This document shows positions 8,821-17,936 of a stretch of 64,000 bases of DNA, piece after piece. Positions within the stretch are counted from its first letter, which is position 1. The number at the start of each line of letters is the position of its first letter. Below the pieces are notes generated by a model, which worked only from the letters and a program-made list of their open reading frames with translations, was not told the DNA's origin and did not search any database. Both the position numbers and the translations under genes were made by a program. The DNA is from Neglectibacter timonensis (GTDB taxonomy: Bacteria > Bacillota > Clostridia > Oscillospirales > Acutalibacteraceae): assembly GCF_900048895.1 (NCBI RefSeq), contig NZ_LT160640.1, positions 744,001 through 808,000 on the forward strand. Reading direction: 5' to 3'.

Positions 8821-9570
8821 TTATCTATATTTCCTGCACTGTACCGACAAACGTCCTTTGCCAGTCAAAGGACCGAGCCGGTCAATTACGAATCTTCCCT
8901 TTCCACGAACAGATATCTGGTCGCCTTCGCTTGTCTTCATCGAAACAGATAGCACTTCCAGATGATTCAAAGCAACCATCCCTGATAAAATCAATCCGGA
9001 AGCCTTTTCGCGGCTGGTTTTGCACAATAGGGCCACGATACAGTCCAATCGCTGGGAGGCGACCACTCCCGAAATTTCCTGAAATTCATGTCCCAAAGGC
9101 AGAGGCATTTCCGCCCCTTCCTGAACCCGAACACCCACATTTCCAATTTTTCTGAGATTGAGGCAGAAATAATCTGCCAGTTCTGACCGAACAAACACCA
9201 CACAGCGGCCGGATTCCGGAAGGATATCCCCCACTACACTACGCTCCACTCCCAAAGACATCAGAGCTCCCAAAAAGTCCCGGTGTGTAAGGGCGTCCTC
9301 TTTTCGATAGAAAAAAGTCAGCGGCATAAGGGGAAATAAATTCTGATCCGGCTCCAAATAATCTGGAAAAAGCCCCAACAGCTTTCGCTCTGCTTCCTCA
9401 TAGCCGCCCCAGAACATTGGGGTGCCAGCAGCAGCGCCGCGTTTCAAAAAATCCCAGGCAAAAGCGGACTCATTCTCATTCAAAAAGCCCAAAAAGCAGG
9501 GCCTCTTTTGAGACCGCTTTCCGGCGTCTGCCAACTTTGCCAAAAGCAGCTCTTTCTCATTCTGTCCCAT
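8821..9570 (-). CDS. ylmH: YlmH-family S4-domain RNA-binding protein
   Basis: 249 residues. The N-terminal part matches the YlmH fold (KRPCFLGFLNENE, FWGGYEEAERKLLGLFPDY), and the C-terminal third is an S4 RNA-binding domain (about 170-245: RLDCIVALLCKTSREKASGLI). YlmH homologues bind stalled large ribosomal subunits carrying peptidyl-tRNA and take part in rescue. The gene sits in the conserved division cluster between sepF and divIVA. It begins 2 bases after the sepF stop, implying coupled translation. Confidence 0.92.
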   Translation of the reverse strand: MGQNEKELLLAKLADAGKRSQKRPCFLGFLNENESAFAWDFLKRGAAAGTPMFWGGYEEAERKLLGLFPDYLEPDQNLFPLMPLTFFYRKEDALTHRDFLGALMSLGVERSVVGDILPESGRCVVFVRSELADYFCLNLRKIGNVGVRVQEGAEMPLPLGHEFQEISGVVASQRLDCIVALLCKTSREKASGLILSGMVALNHLEVLSVSMKTSEGDQISVRGKGRFVIDRLGPLTGKGRLSVQCRKYR

Positions 9571-9572
9571 CG

Positions 9573-10043
9573 TTAAAAATAGAGCCCGCTGTTTTCCAAC
9601 TCATCCAGCACATCATCACCGGTGAGATCCACGTTATAGGGCGTAATAATAAAAGTATTTGTTGCAATCCTCTTGATTTTCCCGTTGTTGGCATAAGCAA
9701 CGCCGCTGAGAAAATCTACAACCCGGCGGGATACGTCCTTCTCTGTTTTCTCCAAATTTAAAACCACGGTATGACGCTTCAACAACTCGTCCGCAATGGC
9801 ACGCGTCTCTTCCCCAAAGGAAACCGGCTTAAACAGTACCACCTGAAGCTGTGCCTTGGCATTTATATTGACAACCTTATTTTCCTGCGGCGTCCGGGAC
9901 GAAAAAGATGAAAATGAGGTACGGCGCACCGGTTCGTCATAGGAATGATCATATTCCTCTTCCGGTTCATCTTCATAATACTCTTCATACTCATCATCCG
10001 GCGGATTCCACATCTTGTGCAATTTATCGACAAATCCCGGCAT
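9573..10043 (-). CDS. sepF: Cell division protein SepF
   Basis: 156 residues from the ATG at 10043, chosen because GGGAGG lies 8 bases upstream. The frame is open further, but the protein then begins with the typical membrane-targeting helix GFVDKLHKMW. An acidic linker (14-40) leads into the SepF domain (about 65-150), whose conserved HTVVLNLEKTEKDVSRRVVDFLSGVAYA is recognisable in its parts. SepF polymerises into rings and anchors FtsZ to the membrane. The neighbouring yggS, ylmH and divIVA are the usual ones. Confidence 0.95.
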   Translation of the reverse strand: MPGFVDKLHKMWNPPDDEYEEYYEDEPEEEYDHSYDEPVRRTSFSSFSSRTPQENKVVNINAKAQLQVVLFKPVSFGEETRAIADELLKRHTVVLNLEKTEKDVSRRVVDFLSGVAYANNGKIKRIATNTFIITPYNVDLTGDDVLDELENSGLYF

Positions 10044-10077
10044 GTTATCAACCTCCCGAAACCGGTGTATAGTTTGC

Positions 10078-10803
10078 TCAGCGTAACTTTCTTTTTCCAA
10101 AAAGAGACGAGCCTATACGGACCATGGTAGCGCCGCAGGCGATCGCCTCCTTATAATCGGAAGACATTCCCATTGAGAGACAATTCATATTAACATTATC
10201 TATTTTTTTCGCTCTTATGTCAACATAATATTGATGCATGGAAGAAAAATACGCATAAAGTTCCGTACTTTTCTCACAAATGGGAGGAATTGCCATTAAG
10301 CCATTGATCTGCAGTCCCGGCAGCGCCGCCGCTTCGCTCACAAAGTCAAACAATTCCTCCGGCAAGACGCCTCCCTTATTCTCTTCACGCCCGATATTTA
10401 CCTCAACCAACGTATTTATCATGAGGCCCGCCCGGTTTGCCTGACGAGATATCTCCTCAGCAAGTTTCATACTGTCCAAAGATTGGATACAGCTGACTTT
10501 CCCAACCAGGTACTTTACCTTGTTTGTCTGCAGCTGCCCGATAAACTGACAGTCGCACGATCCCAGCTGCAGCAACTCATATTTATCCAGCAACTCTTGT
10601 ACTCTGTTTTCCCCAATACAGGTAAGCCCCTGGGAAATAGCGTAATTGATCACCTGAACGGGCACCGTTTTGGTTGCCGCAAGCAAGGATACCTCGTCCG
10701 GATTTCTTCCAGATTTTAACGCTGCTTCGGCTATTTCCTGCCGGATTACAGCAAAATTTTCATCAAAATATCGATACTGTTCATCGAACGAGTTTTCCAT
10801 CAT
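10078..10803 (-). CDS. yggS: YggS/YlmE-family pyridoxal phosphate homeostasis protein
   Basis: 241 residues forming a PLP-binding TIM barrel related to alanine racemase. The PLP lysine is in SLLAATKTVPV (about residue 45). IGENRVQEL, FIGQLQTNKVKYLV, EVNIGREENKGG and LSMGMSSDYKEAI are family hallmarks. It buffers and delivers PLP and has no known catalytic turnover. There are two adjacent in-frame ATG codons (10803 and 10800). The start lies inside the end of the upstream HlyD-like gene (23-base overlap). Confidence 0.94.
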   Translation of the reverse strand: MMENSFDEQYRYFDENFAVIRQEIAEAALKSGRNPDEVSLLAATKTVPVQVINYAISQGLTCIGENRVQELLDKYELLQLGSCDCQFIGQLQTNKVKYLVGKVSCIQSLDSMKLAEEISRQANRAGLMINTLVEVNIGREENKGGVLPEELFDFVSEAAALPGLQINGLMAIPPICEKSTELYAYFSSMHQYYVDIRAKKIDNVNMNCLSMGMSSDYKEAIACGATMVRIGSSLFGKRKLR

Positions 10804-12133
10804 AGAGATCCGTCCCTTCCGTCACCACTTCATCGTAGAGCTGAATGGTGGAATCTGTTACCAGCCTGTCCCGGTCTTCCTCACTGAGCTCTGTTTTGCA
10901 GATCGCATATCCGTTAACTGTTTTATCGGAAAACACCTGTACAAATTTCAATGTACTTCCGTATTTGACAAAAACGCCCATGACATCTTTTTCAATTTTC
11001 GTCACCGGATTTCCTGCGTCATCTAATACGACTTCCCCGTCTTCATCGTATAGCGTATACGCAACGTCTCTGAAACGCAGCGCTTCCTTTCTGACCAGAA
11101 CTCCGGAATATGTTTTTACATCAATCTGAATGGATTCATTTCTCAACAGCGCAATTCCCGGATCCATATAGGAACATTCAAAAATCACCGCTGTTTCCCC
11201 TGTTGATTTGTCTTTATTGGAGGCTGCAATCGTTGCAGGAATTTGTTCCGTACTGGCAAAGGGGATTTCCAGATACACATTCGTAATCCCTTCCAGCTTA
11301 ACCATGTCGCTTTCGGAGAAAACACAGGCGAGATACCAATTAAAATCGCTGCAAATCTTTCCTATTGCATCTGTTTTCTTTTCTGAGGTAACATTCTCCT
11401 GCTTCTCTTGCAGCGTCCTGATTTCTGTAACTGTCAATTTCTTCACTTGATCAATATCTACTGCATTTTCAAAACCGTCAAGCGAGCTTACAAAATATCC
11501 TGCAGTATCTGCCGATATCACGTCTACCTTATCTCCCGCCGATGCAACCAGGGAATCCCTTTGCGATTGTAACGCGGCAATCCGCTGCTCATAGTCCTCT
11601 CCGCTTTCATCTCCCGTGAGCAGCTGTTTACGGTTTAAAGCCGTTTGCAGTTCTTCCTTCAAAGAAGCAATCTTGGAAAAATCATTTTGGCGGGCTTCCA
11701 CCAGAATCTCACCCAGAGCAGTATAGATCTGTGTGCCAATTACAGAAGGATTGGAAGCATAATAATCGCTTGGTCCGGTCAACAAGCTCAGGTTTTCTAT
11801 TTCCCTGTCAATACTCGCAAGTTGATTTTGAGCTGCTGCATCGCTTTCACTGGCATAAATATCGGCGATAGCCTCCCCCTTTGAGACCCGGACTCCGTCT
11901 GCCACATGATAGCTTAGAATCCCGCTGTACGCCTCATGAATCACACTTTCCTTCCGGACAGCAAAGCCTTTTGTCTGAAGTGTATCCGACACCGAGGCAT
12001 ACATGGCCGTCTCGGTTGTGATTTCCTTGTGGCGGATTGTATAGACCTGATATCCCACATAAATCAGAACCAAAATGGCAATTGCCATAGCTGCAAATTT
12101 TCTGATCTTTTTGCTGTTCACCTCTGCGTTCAC
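10781..12133 (-). CDS. HlyD-like membrane-anchored protein of the division cluster
   Basis: 450 residues with one N-terminal transmembrane helix (about 11-31), a short biotinyl-lipoyl-like segment (about 60-95: GFAVRKESVIHEAYSGILSYHVADGVRVSKG shows the beta-hairpin pattern), a coiled coil (about 100-200) and a beta-rich C-terminal half. This is the layout of periplasmic adaptor proteins, yet no exporter gene accompanies it. Relatives are found next to sepF/yggS in Clostridia with unknown role. It overlaps miaA upstream by 4 bases and yggS downstream by 23, so it belongs to the transcription unit. Function at the septal envelope is inference only. Confidence 0.7.
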   Translation of the reverse strand: MNAEVNSKKIRKFAAMAIAILVLIYVGYQVYTIRHKEITTETAMYASVSDTLQTKGFAVRKESVIHEAYSGILSYHVADGVRVSKGEAIADIYASESDAAAQNQLASIDREIENLSLLTGPSDYYASNPSVIGTQIYTALGEILVEARQNDFSKIASLKEELQTALNRKQLLTGDESGEDYEQRIAALQSQRDSLVASAGDKVDVISADTAGYFVSSLDGFENAVDIDQVKKLTVTEIRTLQEKQENVTSEKKTDAIGKICSDFNWYLACVFSESDMVKLEGITNVYLEIPFASTEQIPATIAASNKDKSTGETAVIFECSYMDPGIALLRNESIQIDVKTYSGVLVRKEALRFRDVAYTLYDEDGEVVLDDAGNPVTKIEKDVMGVFVKYGSTLKFVQVFSDKTVNGYAICKTELSEEDRDRLVTDSTIQLYDEVVTEGTDLYDGKLVR

Positions 12134-13101
12134 TCTCCTTTTTCAGAAAACAGACCGGATTGCTCCCAAATTCTAAAGGCTTCCTGTAGAAGTTCCTGCT
12201 CATCTTTCCAATCATCTACATAGAGAAATATTGCATCCTGCTCTCTGTTAAACCAGGTGAGCTGCCGCTTGGCGTAGCGGCGGGTTTCGCGCTTTATATT
12301 TTCTACCGCTTCCTCAAGAGAAAGTATGCCGTCAAAAAATGGAAAAAGTTCTTTATAGCCGATCGCCTGGGCAGCCGTAAGCGGACGGCGAGACTCCCGT
12401 ACCACCTGATAGAAGGCCTTGGCCTCTTCCTCCAGTCCTGCGCTCATCATGGCTTCTACCCTGCAGTTAATCCGGTCATATAGCTTTTGCCTGTCGCGAA
12501 AGGATAAACAGAGCACCAGGGAACGATAGCGCGGCGGCACCCTGCGGGAACGCTCTTCCTGCTCGGAGAAGCGTTCCCCTGTGGCAAGACAGAATTCCAA
12601 AGCCCGAATAACCCGCTTCTCGTTGTGGGGATGGATTTTTCGGGCTGCCTGGGGATCCAACCCTGACAGCCTTTCATAGAGCGGTTCAATACCGTTCAGC
12701 GCCGCCTCTTCTGTCAGAGAAGACCTCAAAATCTCATCTCTGCCCCGCTCATCAAAGGACACTCCGCGCAGAAGTGAACGTGCATACAGGCCGGTCCCTC
12801 CCACCAAAATCGGATGTTTACCGGCCGCGCATATCTCATGGATCGTCTGCTCTGCCATTGTCACATATTCAGAAACGCTGAACGCTCTGTCCACATCACA
12901 GAACCCAATCAGATGATGGGGCGCCGCGTTGAGCTCATCGGAAGACGGTTTCGCAGTTCCAATGGACAGCCCCCTATAGATCTGCATGGAATCGCAGGAG
13001 ACAATCTCGCCGCCATACCGGCGTGCTAAAGCAATTCCCAATGCAGTCTTGCCAGAGGCCGTCGGTCCCAGCACTGCCGCCAATGCTATCTTCTTTTCCA
13101 A
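12130..13101 (-). CDS. miaA: tRNA dimethylallyltransferase
   Basis: 323 residues. It adds a dimethylallyl group to N6 of A37 in tRNAs that read UNN codons. The P-loop GPTASGKT is at 12-19, with ISCDSMQIYR-type and GTAKP motifs (IVSCDSMQIYRGLSIGTAKP in two parts) and LVGGTGLYARSLL following. The product is the substrate of MiaB, encoded in the same cluster at 18420-19829. It starts 21 bases after the mutL stop. The two tRNA-Ser genes at 42.6 kb include a UGA-anticodon species that is a normal MiaA substrate. Confidence 0.96.
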   Translation of the reverse strand: MEKKIALAAVLGPTASGKTALGIALARRYGGEIVSCDSMQIYRGLSIGTAKPSSDELNAAPHHLIGFCDVDRAFSVSEYVTMAEQTIHEICAAGKHPILVGGTGLYARSLLRGVSFDERGRDEILRSSLTEEAALNGIEPLYERLSGLDPQAARKIHPHNEKRVIRALEFCLATGERFSEQEERSRRVPPRYRSLVLCLSFRDRQKLYDRINCRVEAMMSAGLEEEAKAFYQVVRESRRPLTAAQAIGYKELFPFFDGILSLEEAVENIKRETRRYAKRQLTWFNREQDAIFLYVDDWKDEQELLQEAFRIWEQSGLFSEKGE

Positions 13102-13122
13102 TGGCAGCTTCTCCTTTCCCAG

Positions 13123-15132
13123 TCAGGCCCTTCCAAACTGCCGTTCGATATCCTTCTTACGTATCAGGATAAAAACCGGACGGCCATGCGGACAATATCG
13201 AACCTGCGGATTTTCCTCCAATTCTCTGGCCAACGCGATCAATTCTTCCCGGGAGGAAGTATCTCCCGCCTTGATGGCGGCACGGCATGCTACATTGTGG
13301 TATACCCAATCAAGTCGTTCCGTTGTCAAATCTGTTTTAAAAGATGCCAGATATCCGGCAATCTCCATGATTGCTGCGGAAGCATCGGCGCCGTCCAGCA
13401 AAAGAGGTGCGGAACGGACAAGTACGGTTCCCGCTCCGAAATCCTCCACTTCAAATCCAACCTGATACAGTTGTTCCGCATGCTCCAGAACCGCTGCATA
13501 CTCTTCCTTCGCAAGCGTCACTGCTACAGGCTCCAGCAAGGTCTGCGCTTCTCCTCCATTTTCCCGGGCTTTCAGCTTTTCATAAAGCAGACGTTCATGG
13601 GCGGCGTGCTTATCGATCAGCATCAGGCTTTCGGAATCATACTCCAGGATGAGATAGGTGCCGAAAGCCTCTCCAAGCAGCCGGACATGAAATTCCTTTC
13701 CAGGCTCATTGGGTTCTGGGCACTTTTTTTCTTTCGGATCTGCAAAAGAAGCGGCTTCTTCCCTTACAAAAGCAGGATTCGATTTATTCTCAGAAACCGG
13801 CTTTGCATCGGCCTCTGAACTAAGAGCTTCCTGCTGGGGAAGCGGCGCAGAATCCAAAACATTTTTGAGGAACCGTTCAAAAGAAGAAGGCATCTCCTGT
13901 GCCGGCCCAATCGCTCCGCTGTCCTGCAGCAGACCGCCGTTGATGGCCTCCCGCTGCTGCGGCGCCGCTTGTTTGGGGAGTTCGGATGCGGAGTGGGAAT
14001 GTATCGGAGGCTGGGGCTGATGAGGCAATTCAATATTTTGCGACATATTCTGGCCCTGCCGGGGAAAATGAAGCTGTTCCTGATGCTCTGCAGGCGTTTC
14101 AAAGGGTAAAACCGGCTTGCGAAAACTCATAACTTTGGGTTTGTCTCCCACAGCCAGCGCTGATTTCACCGCATGATAGACAGCGTCAAAAATTGGCCGC
14201 TCATTGACAAAACGTACTTCCAGCTTTGCTGGATGCACGTTGACATCCACCGCCTCCAAAGAAAGTGACAGATGCAGGACACAAGCAGGAAACTTTCCTA
14301 CCATAATGGAACCCTTATATGCCTCTTCCAGAGCGACCCCTGCCGTCCGGCTTCTGATATAGCGGCCGTTGATAAAGAAATTCTGCATGCTGCGGTTGGG
14401 CCTGCTGCCCGACGGCGCACTGACAAAACCTGCCACCTTGATATGATTGAGTTCATACTCTACAGGAAGCAAAGTGGAATAAAATTCCTTCCCATAGACC
14501 GCATAGATCGCAGAAGAAAGCTTATTGTCTCCGGGCGTATGAAGCTGCTCTTTACCATCCCGCAGAAAGCGGAAGGAAATTTCCGGGTGAGAAAGCGCAA
14601 TTTTATCTAAAATTCCAGCAATGGCATTGCCTTCCGTGGAATCCTTTTTTAAAAATTTCATCCGGGCCGGGGTATTGAAAAACAAGTCCCGCACGAGAAT
14701 TGTCGTCCCTTCAGGACATCCCGCCTCTTCCAGACTGGGGGCTTCTGCACCTCCGCCTGTATACCTGCAGCCGGTTTCAGCGCCTCTGGCACGTGTGAGC
14801 AGCTCTACATGAGCGACTGCGGCAATCGATGCCAGAGCCTCTCCACGAAAGCCCAGGGTCCCTATCGCGTCCAGATCATCCTCGCGTACAATTTTGCTGG
14901 TAGCGTGCCGGAGGAATGCCGTGGGGACGTCTTCCGGAGCAATTCCGCATCCGTTGTCTGTCACCCTCATAAATGTGATCCCGCCATTTCGGATTTCCAC
15001 GGTGATGACGCTTGCGCCGGAATCCACAGAATTCTCCACCAATTCCTTAATTACCGAGGAAGGTCGTTCCACTACCTCCCCCGCCGCTATGAGCTCTGCA
15101 ATCTGTTTCTCCAAAACCCGGATTTTAGGCAT
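13123..15132 (-). CDS. mutL: DNA mismatch repair endonuclease MutL
   Basis: 669 residues. The N-terminal GHKL ATPase has KELVENSVDSGA, VTDNGCGI and TLGFRGEALASI. The disordered linker is about 330-475. The C-terminal endonuclease/dimer domain carries IDKHAAHERLLYE, ACRAAIKAGD and YCPHGRPVFI. This matches the DQHA-x2-E-x4-E nicking motif except that Gln is Lys, so endonuclease activity is likely. It couples MutS recognition to strand nicking. The start ATG follows AAAGGGGGA. A structured 134-base spacer separates it from mutS. Confidence 0.96.
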   Translation of the reverse strand: MPKIRVLEKQIAELIAAGEVVERPSSVIKELVENSVDSGASVITVEIRNGGITFMRVTDNGCGIAPEDVPTAFLRHATSKIVREDDLDAIGTLGFRGEALASIAAVAHVELLTRARGAETGCRYTGGGAEAPSLEEAGCPEGTTILVRDLFFNTPARMKFLKKDSTEGNAIAGILDKIALSHPEISFRFLRDGKEQLHTPGDNKLSSAIYAVYGKEFYSTLLPVEYELNHIKVAGFVSAPSGSRPNRSMQNFFINGRYIRSRTAGVALEEAYKGSIMVGKFPACVLHLSLSLEAVDVNVHPAKLEVRFVNERPIFDAVYHAVKSALAVGDKPKVMSFRKPVLPFETPAEHQEQLHFPRQGQNMSQNIELPHQPQPPIHSHSASELPKQAAPQQREAINGGLLQDSGAIGPAQEMPSSFERFLKNVLDSAPLPQQEALSSEADAKPVSENKSNPAFVREEAASFADPKEKKCPEPNEPGKEFHVRLLGEAFGTYLILEYDSESLMLIDKHAAHERLLYEKLKARENGGEAQTLLEPVAVTLAKEEYAAVLEHAEQLYQVGFEVEDFGAGTVLVRSAPLLLDGADASAAIMEIAGYLASFKTDLTTERLDWVYHNVACRAAIKAGDTSSREELIALARELEENPQVRYCPHGRPVFILIRKKDIERQFGRA

Positions 15133-15179
15133 GTTTTTCCCCCTTTCTGGCAGTCTTTACGACAGGTCTATCAATTTGA

Positions 15180-15237
15180 GAAGAAGCCCGGTACTTTCCG
15201 AAGGAAAGGCGGGCATTTTATGCCCGAGGGCTTCTTC
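15180..15237 (-). other. Three-way-junction RNA structure between mutS and mutL
   Basis: On the minus strand an outer perfect 10-bp stem (GAAGAAGCCC / GGGCTTCTTC) encloses two further perfect hairpins: CGGGCAT-AAA-ATGCCCG and CTTTCC-TTC-GGAAAG. Together they would fold as a compact three-arm RNA in the 134-base spacer upstream of mutL. No long T-run follows on the minus strand, so it is not a standard terminator. It may be a processing or stabilising element, or a small dispersed repeat; nothing here decides which. Confidence 0.65.
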
Positions 15238-15266
15238 CAGATAAGGGCTGAACCACTGTGAAGCCC

Positions 15267-17882
15267 TTATTTGAGCATATTTCTCAATTCAAACAGCACA
15301 TTCATACACTCGATGGGCGTCAGGGTATTGACATCTACACTGCGCAGTTTCTGCAAAACTTCTGAATCCACCGAATTCATTGTCAGCTGAACCGGTTCTT
15401 CCAGGACATGCAGTGAGGCACGGTATTCTGAAGCAGCAGGATCTGCAGCCTCTAACTCGGCAAGCACCTGCTTGGCCCGCCGAATCACCTTCTCCGGTAC
15501 CCCTGCCAGCTTGGCCACTTCAATGCCGAAGCTGTCGTCAGCACCACCCCGTACGATACGGCGCAGAAAAGTGATATCGTCACCGCGCTTTTTCACGGCT
15601 ATATTAAAATTTTTCACTCCCGGCAGTAAGTTTTCCAGCTCTGTCAGTTCGTGATAATGAGTCGCAAACAGAGTTTTCGCCCCTACCAGCTTTTTGTCGT
15701 GGACGTATTCCAACACTGCCCTCGCAATGCTCATACCATCAAAGGTAGAGGTTCCGCGTCCGATTTCATCAAAAATCACCAAGCTGTTGGACGTGGCATT
15801 TTTTAATATATCAGCCACTTCTGACATTTCGATCATAAAGGTTGACTGACCGGCCGACAGGTCGTCCGAAGCACCAACACGGGTGAATACATTGTCGACA
15901 ATCCCGATTTCCGCTACGGTAGCCGGAACAAAACAGCCTATCTGCGCCATAATGGTTATGATGGCCGTCTGCCTCATAAACGTGGATTTTCCCGCCATAT
16001 TGGGTCCGGTAATAATTGCCACCCGATTGTCGTTCATATCCATATCCACGTCATTGGGTACAAAGGGAGTGTCCTGAAGCAGAGCTTCCACCACGGGGTG
16101 GCGGCTGTCCTTCAGATACAGTTTTCCGCTGAGATTGAGCACAGGCCGAGTATAATCGTTTTTGACGGAAACAGCGGCGAAAGACTGAAGTACATCCAGA
16201 ACAGCGACCGCTTTTGCAGTTTCCTGCACTCTGGAAAGCTGCGCGGCAATTTGTGTACGCACGTCTTCAAAAAGTCTGGATTCGATGGCAATGGAACGGT
16301 CATGAGCCCCCAAAATTCTGTTTTCCAGTTCTTTGAGCTCCGGCGTTATGTAACGTTCTCCGTTTGTCAAGGTCTGCTTTCGGATATAGTCGTCAGGAAC
16401 CTGGTCCTTGTAGCTGTTGGACACCTCGATATAGTAACCAAACACCCGGTTATAGCCTGTTTTCAGCTTGGGAATTCCAGTTCGTTCCCGTTCTCGGGAC
16501 TCAACGGCAGCAATCAGATCTTTGCCTCCGTTCATATCATGGCGTACCTCATCCAGTTCAGGATTATAGCCCTGCCGTATGATACCGCCCTCCCGAATCG
16601 TGAAAGGCGGATCATCCACAATGGCGGCTTCCACCAGCCGGCAGATATCCTCTAAGCCATCCATCTGCGCATTGAGATTCCTCAAAAGAGTCGCATCGCA
16701 GCTTTCCAGCAGCTGTTTGATACCGGGTATCCGGCTTACCGCCGTGCTCAGGGAACGCAGCTCTCTTCCGTTTGCAGAGCCATAAACAATGCGCGTCATG
16801 ATTCGCTCCAGGTCATAGATACCTGTCAGCCGTTCGGTGAGTTCATCTAAAAGCGGACGGTTTTGTGTCAGCTCTTCCACTGCATTGAGCCGCAGTGTGA
16901 TTTTTGCGGGACTCAAAAGCGGCTGTTCCAGCCAAGCCTTAATCAGCCGTTTCCCCATTGCGGTTTTCGTTCGGTCCAACACCCAGAGAAGGGAGCCCTT
17001 CCGCTCCTTATTCCGCAGGGTCTCTGTCAGCTCCAGATTTCTTCGGGCATTGAGATCCAGGCCCATTACCGCTGAGTCGGAAGCCAGCTCAAGTTCAGAC
17101 ATACGTTCCAGACCAGTAATCTGCGTGCGGGAAAGGTAATCAAACAATGCGCCCAGAGCCAGTACGGTAAGCGGCCTCTCTGACAGAGAAAGCTCTTCCA
17201 TGCTTCTTCCTTTGAACTGATGCGAAACCGCCTGCTGCGCCCGAGCTTCGGTATATACTTCAAAATCCAGGCATTCAACTGCGGCAGAAAGCTTATCTCT
17301 GAGAAAATCCTCAAGTCCCGATAGGTCGGTGGCCTGAGGATTCAGCAGGATTTCGCTCGGCATGTAGCGCGACAGTTTGTTCTGCAGCGTATGGGTCAGG
17401 ACATCCAGATCAGGAGCATGGCATTCATCCACATAGAGCTCTCCTGTGGAAATGTCGGCAAAACAAAGCCCTGCCGCATTTTCCTCATAGTAGAGTGAAC
17501 AGATGTAATTGTTCTTTGACTCATCGAGCATGCTGTTTTCCAGCACCGTGCCTGGGGTAATTACCCGAATGACGTCGCGCTTTACCAGTCCTTTGGCAAG
17601 CTTCGGATCCTCCATCTGTTCACAGATTGCCACCTTGTAGCCCTTTGCAACCAGCTTCGCTATATAGGTTTCCGCACTGTGGAAGGGAACGCCGCACATG
17701 GGCGCCCGCTCCTCCTGACCGCATTCCTTCCCGGTCAGCGTCAGTTCCAGTTCCCGGGAAACGGTCTTCGCGTCGTTATAGAACATCTCATAAAAATCCC
17801 CCAGCCGGAAAAAGAGGATTGTATTGGGATATTTTTCCTTCGTTTCAAAATATTGCTTCATCATCGGGGAAAAATCCGCCAT
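15267..17882 (-). CDS. mutS: DNA mismatch recognition ATPase MutS
   Basis: 871 residues from ATG 17882 (MADFSPMMKQYF). The mismatch-binding domain has the intercalating Phe-x-Glu motif in LFFRLGDFYEMF. The C-terminal ATPase has Walker A TGPNMAGKST, Walker B SLVIFDEIGRGTS and the conserved TLFATHYHEL. AAAGGA lies 13 bases upstream, rather far, and a TTG 9 bases earlier is a possible alternative start. MutS binds mismatches and recruits MutL. Its order before mutL matches Bacillus. Confidence 0.96.
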   Translation of the reverse strand: MADFSPMMKQYFETKEKYPNTILFFRLGDFYEMFYNDAKTVSRELELTLTGKECGQEERAPMCGVPFHSAETYIAKLVAKGYKVAICEQMEDPKLAKGLVKRDVIRVITPGTVLENSMLDESKNNYICSLYYEENAAGLCFADISTGELYVDECHAPDLDVLTHTLQNKLSRYMPSEILLNPQATDLSGLEDFLRDKLSAAVECLDFEVYTEARAQQAVSHQFKGRSMEELSLSERPLTVLALGALFDYLSRTQITGLERMSELELASDSAVMGLDLNARRNLELTETLRNKERKGSLLWVLDRTKTAMGKRLIKAWLEQPLLSPAKITLRLNAVEELTQNRPLLDELTERLTGIYDLERIMTRIVYGSANGRELRSLSTAVSRIPGIKQLLESCDATLLRNLNAQMDGLEDICRLVEAAIVDDPPFTIREGGIIRQGYNPELDEVRHDMNGGKDLIAAVESRERERTGIPKLKTGYNRVFGYYIEVSNSYKDQVPDDYIRKQTLTNGERYITPELKELENRILGAHDRSIAIESRLFEDVRTQIAAQLSRVQETAKAVAVLDVLQSFAAVSVKNDYTRPVLNLSGKLYLKDSRHPVVEALLQDTPFVPNDVDMDMNDNRVAIITGPNMAGKSTFMRQTAIITIMAQIGCFVPATVAEIGIVDNVFTRVGASDDLSAGQSTFMIEMSEVADILKNATSNSLVIFDEIGRGTSTFDGMSIARAVLEYVHDKKLVGAKTLFATHYHELTELENLLPGVKNFNIAVKKRGDDITFLRRIVRGGADDSFGIEVAKLAGVPEKVIRRAKQVLAELEAADPAASEYRASLHVLEEPVQLTMNSVDSEVLQKLRSVDVNTLTPIECMNVLFELRNMLK

Positions 17883-17936
17883 TTTTATCAACCATTCCTT
17901 TCGGGGTAAGCCCAATCCCTTTTCACAAAACCAGTA

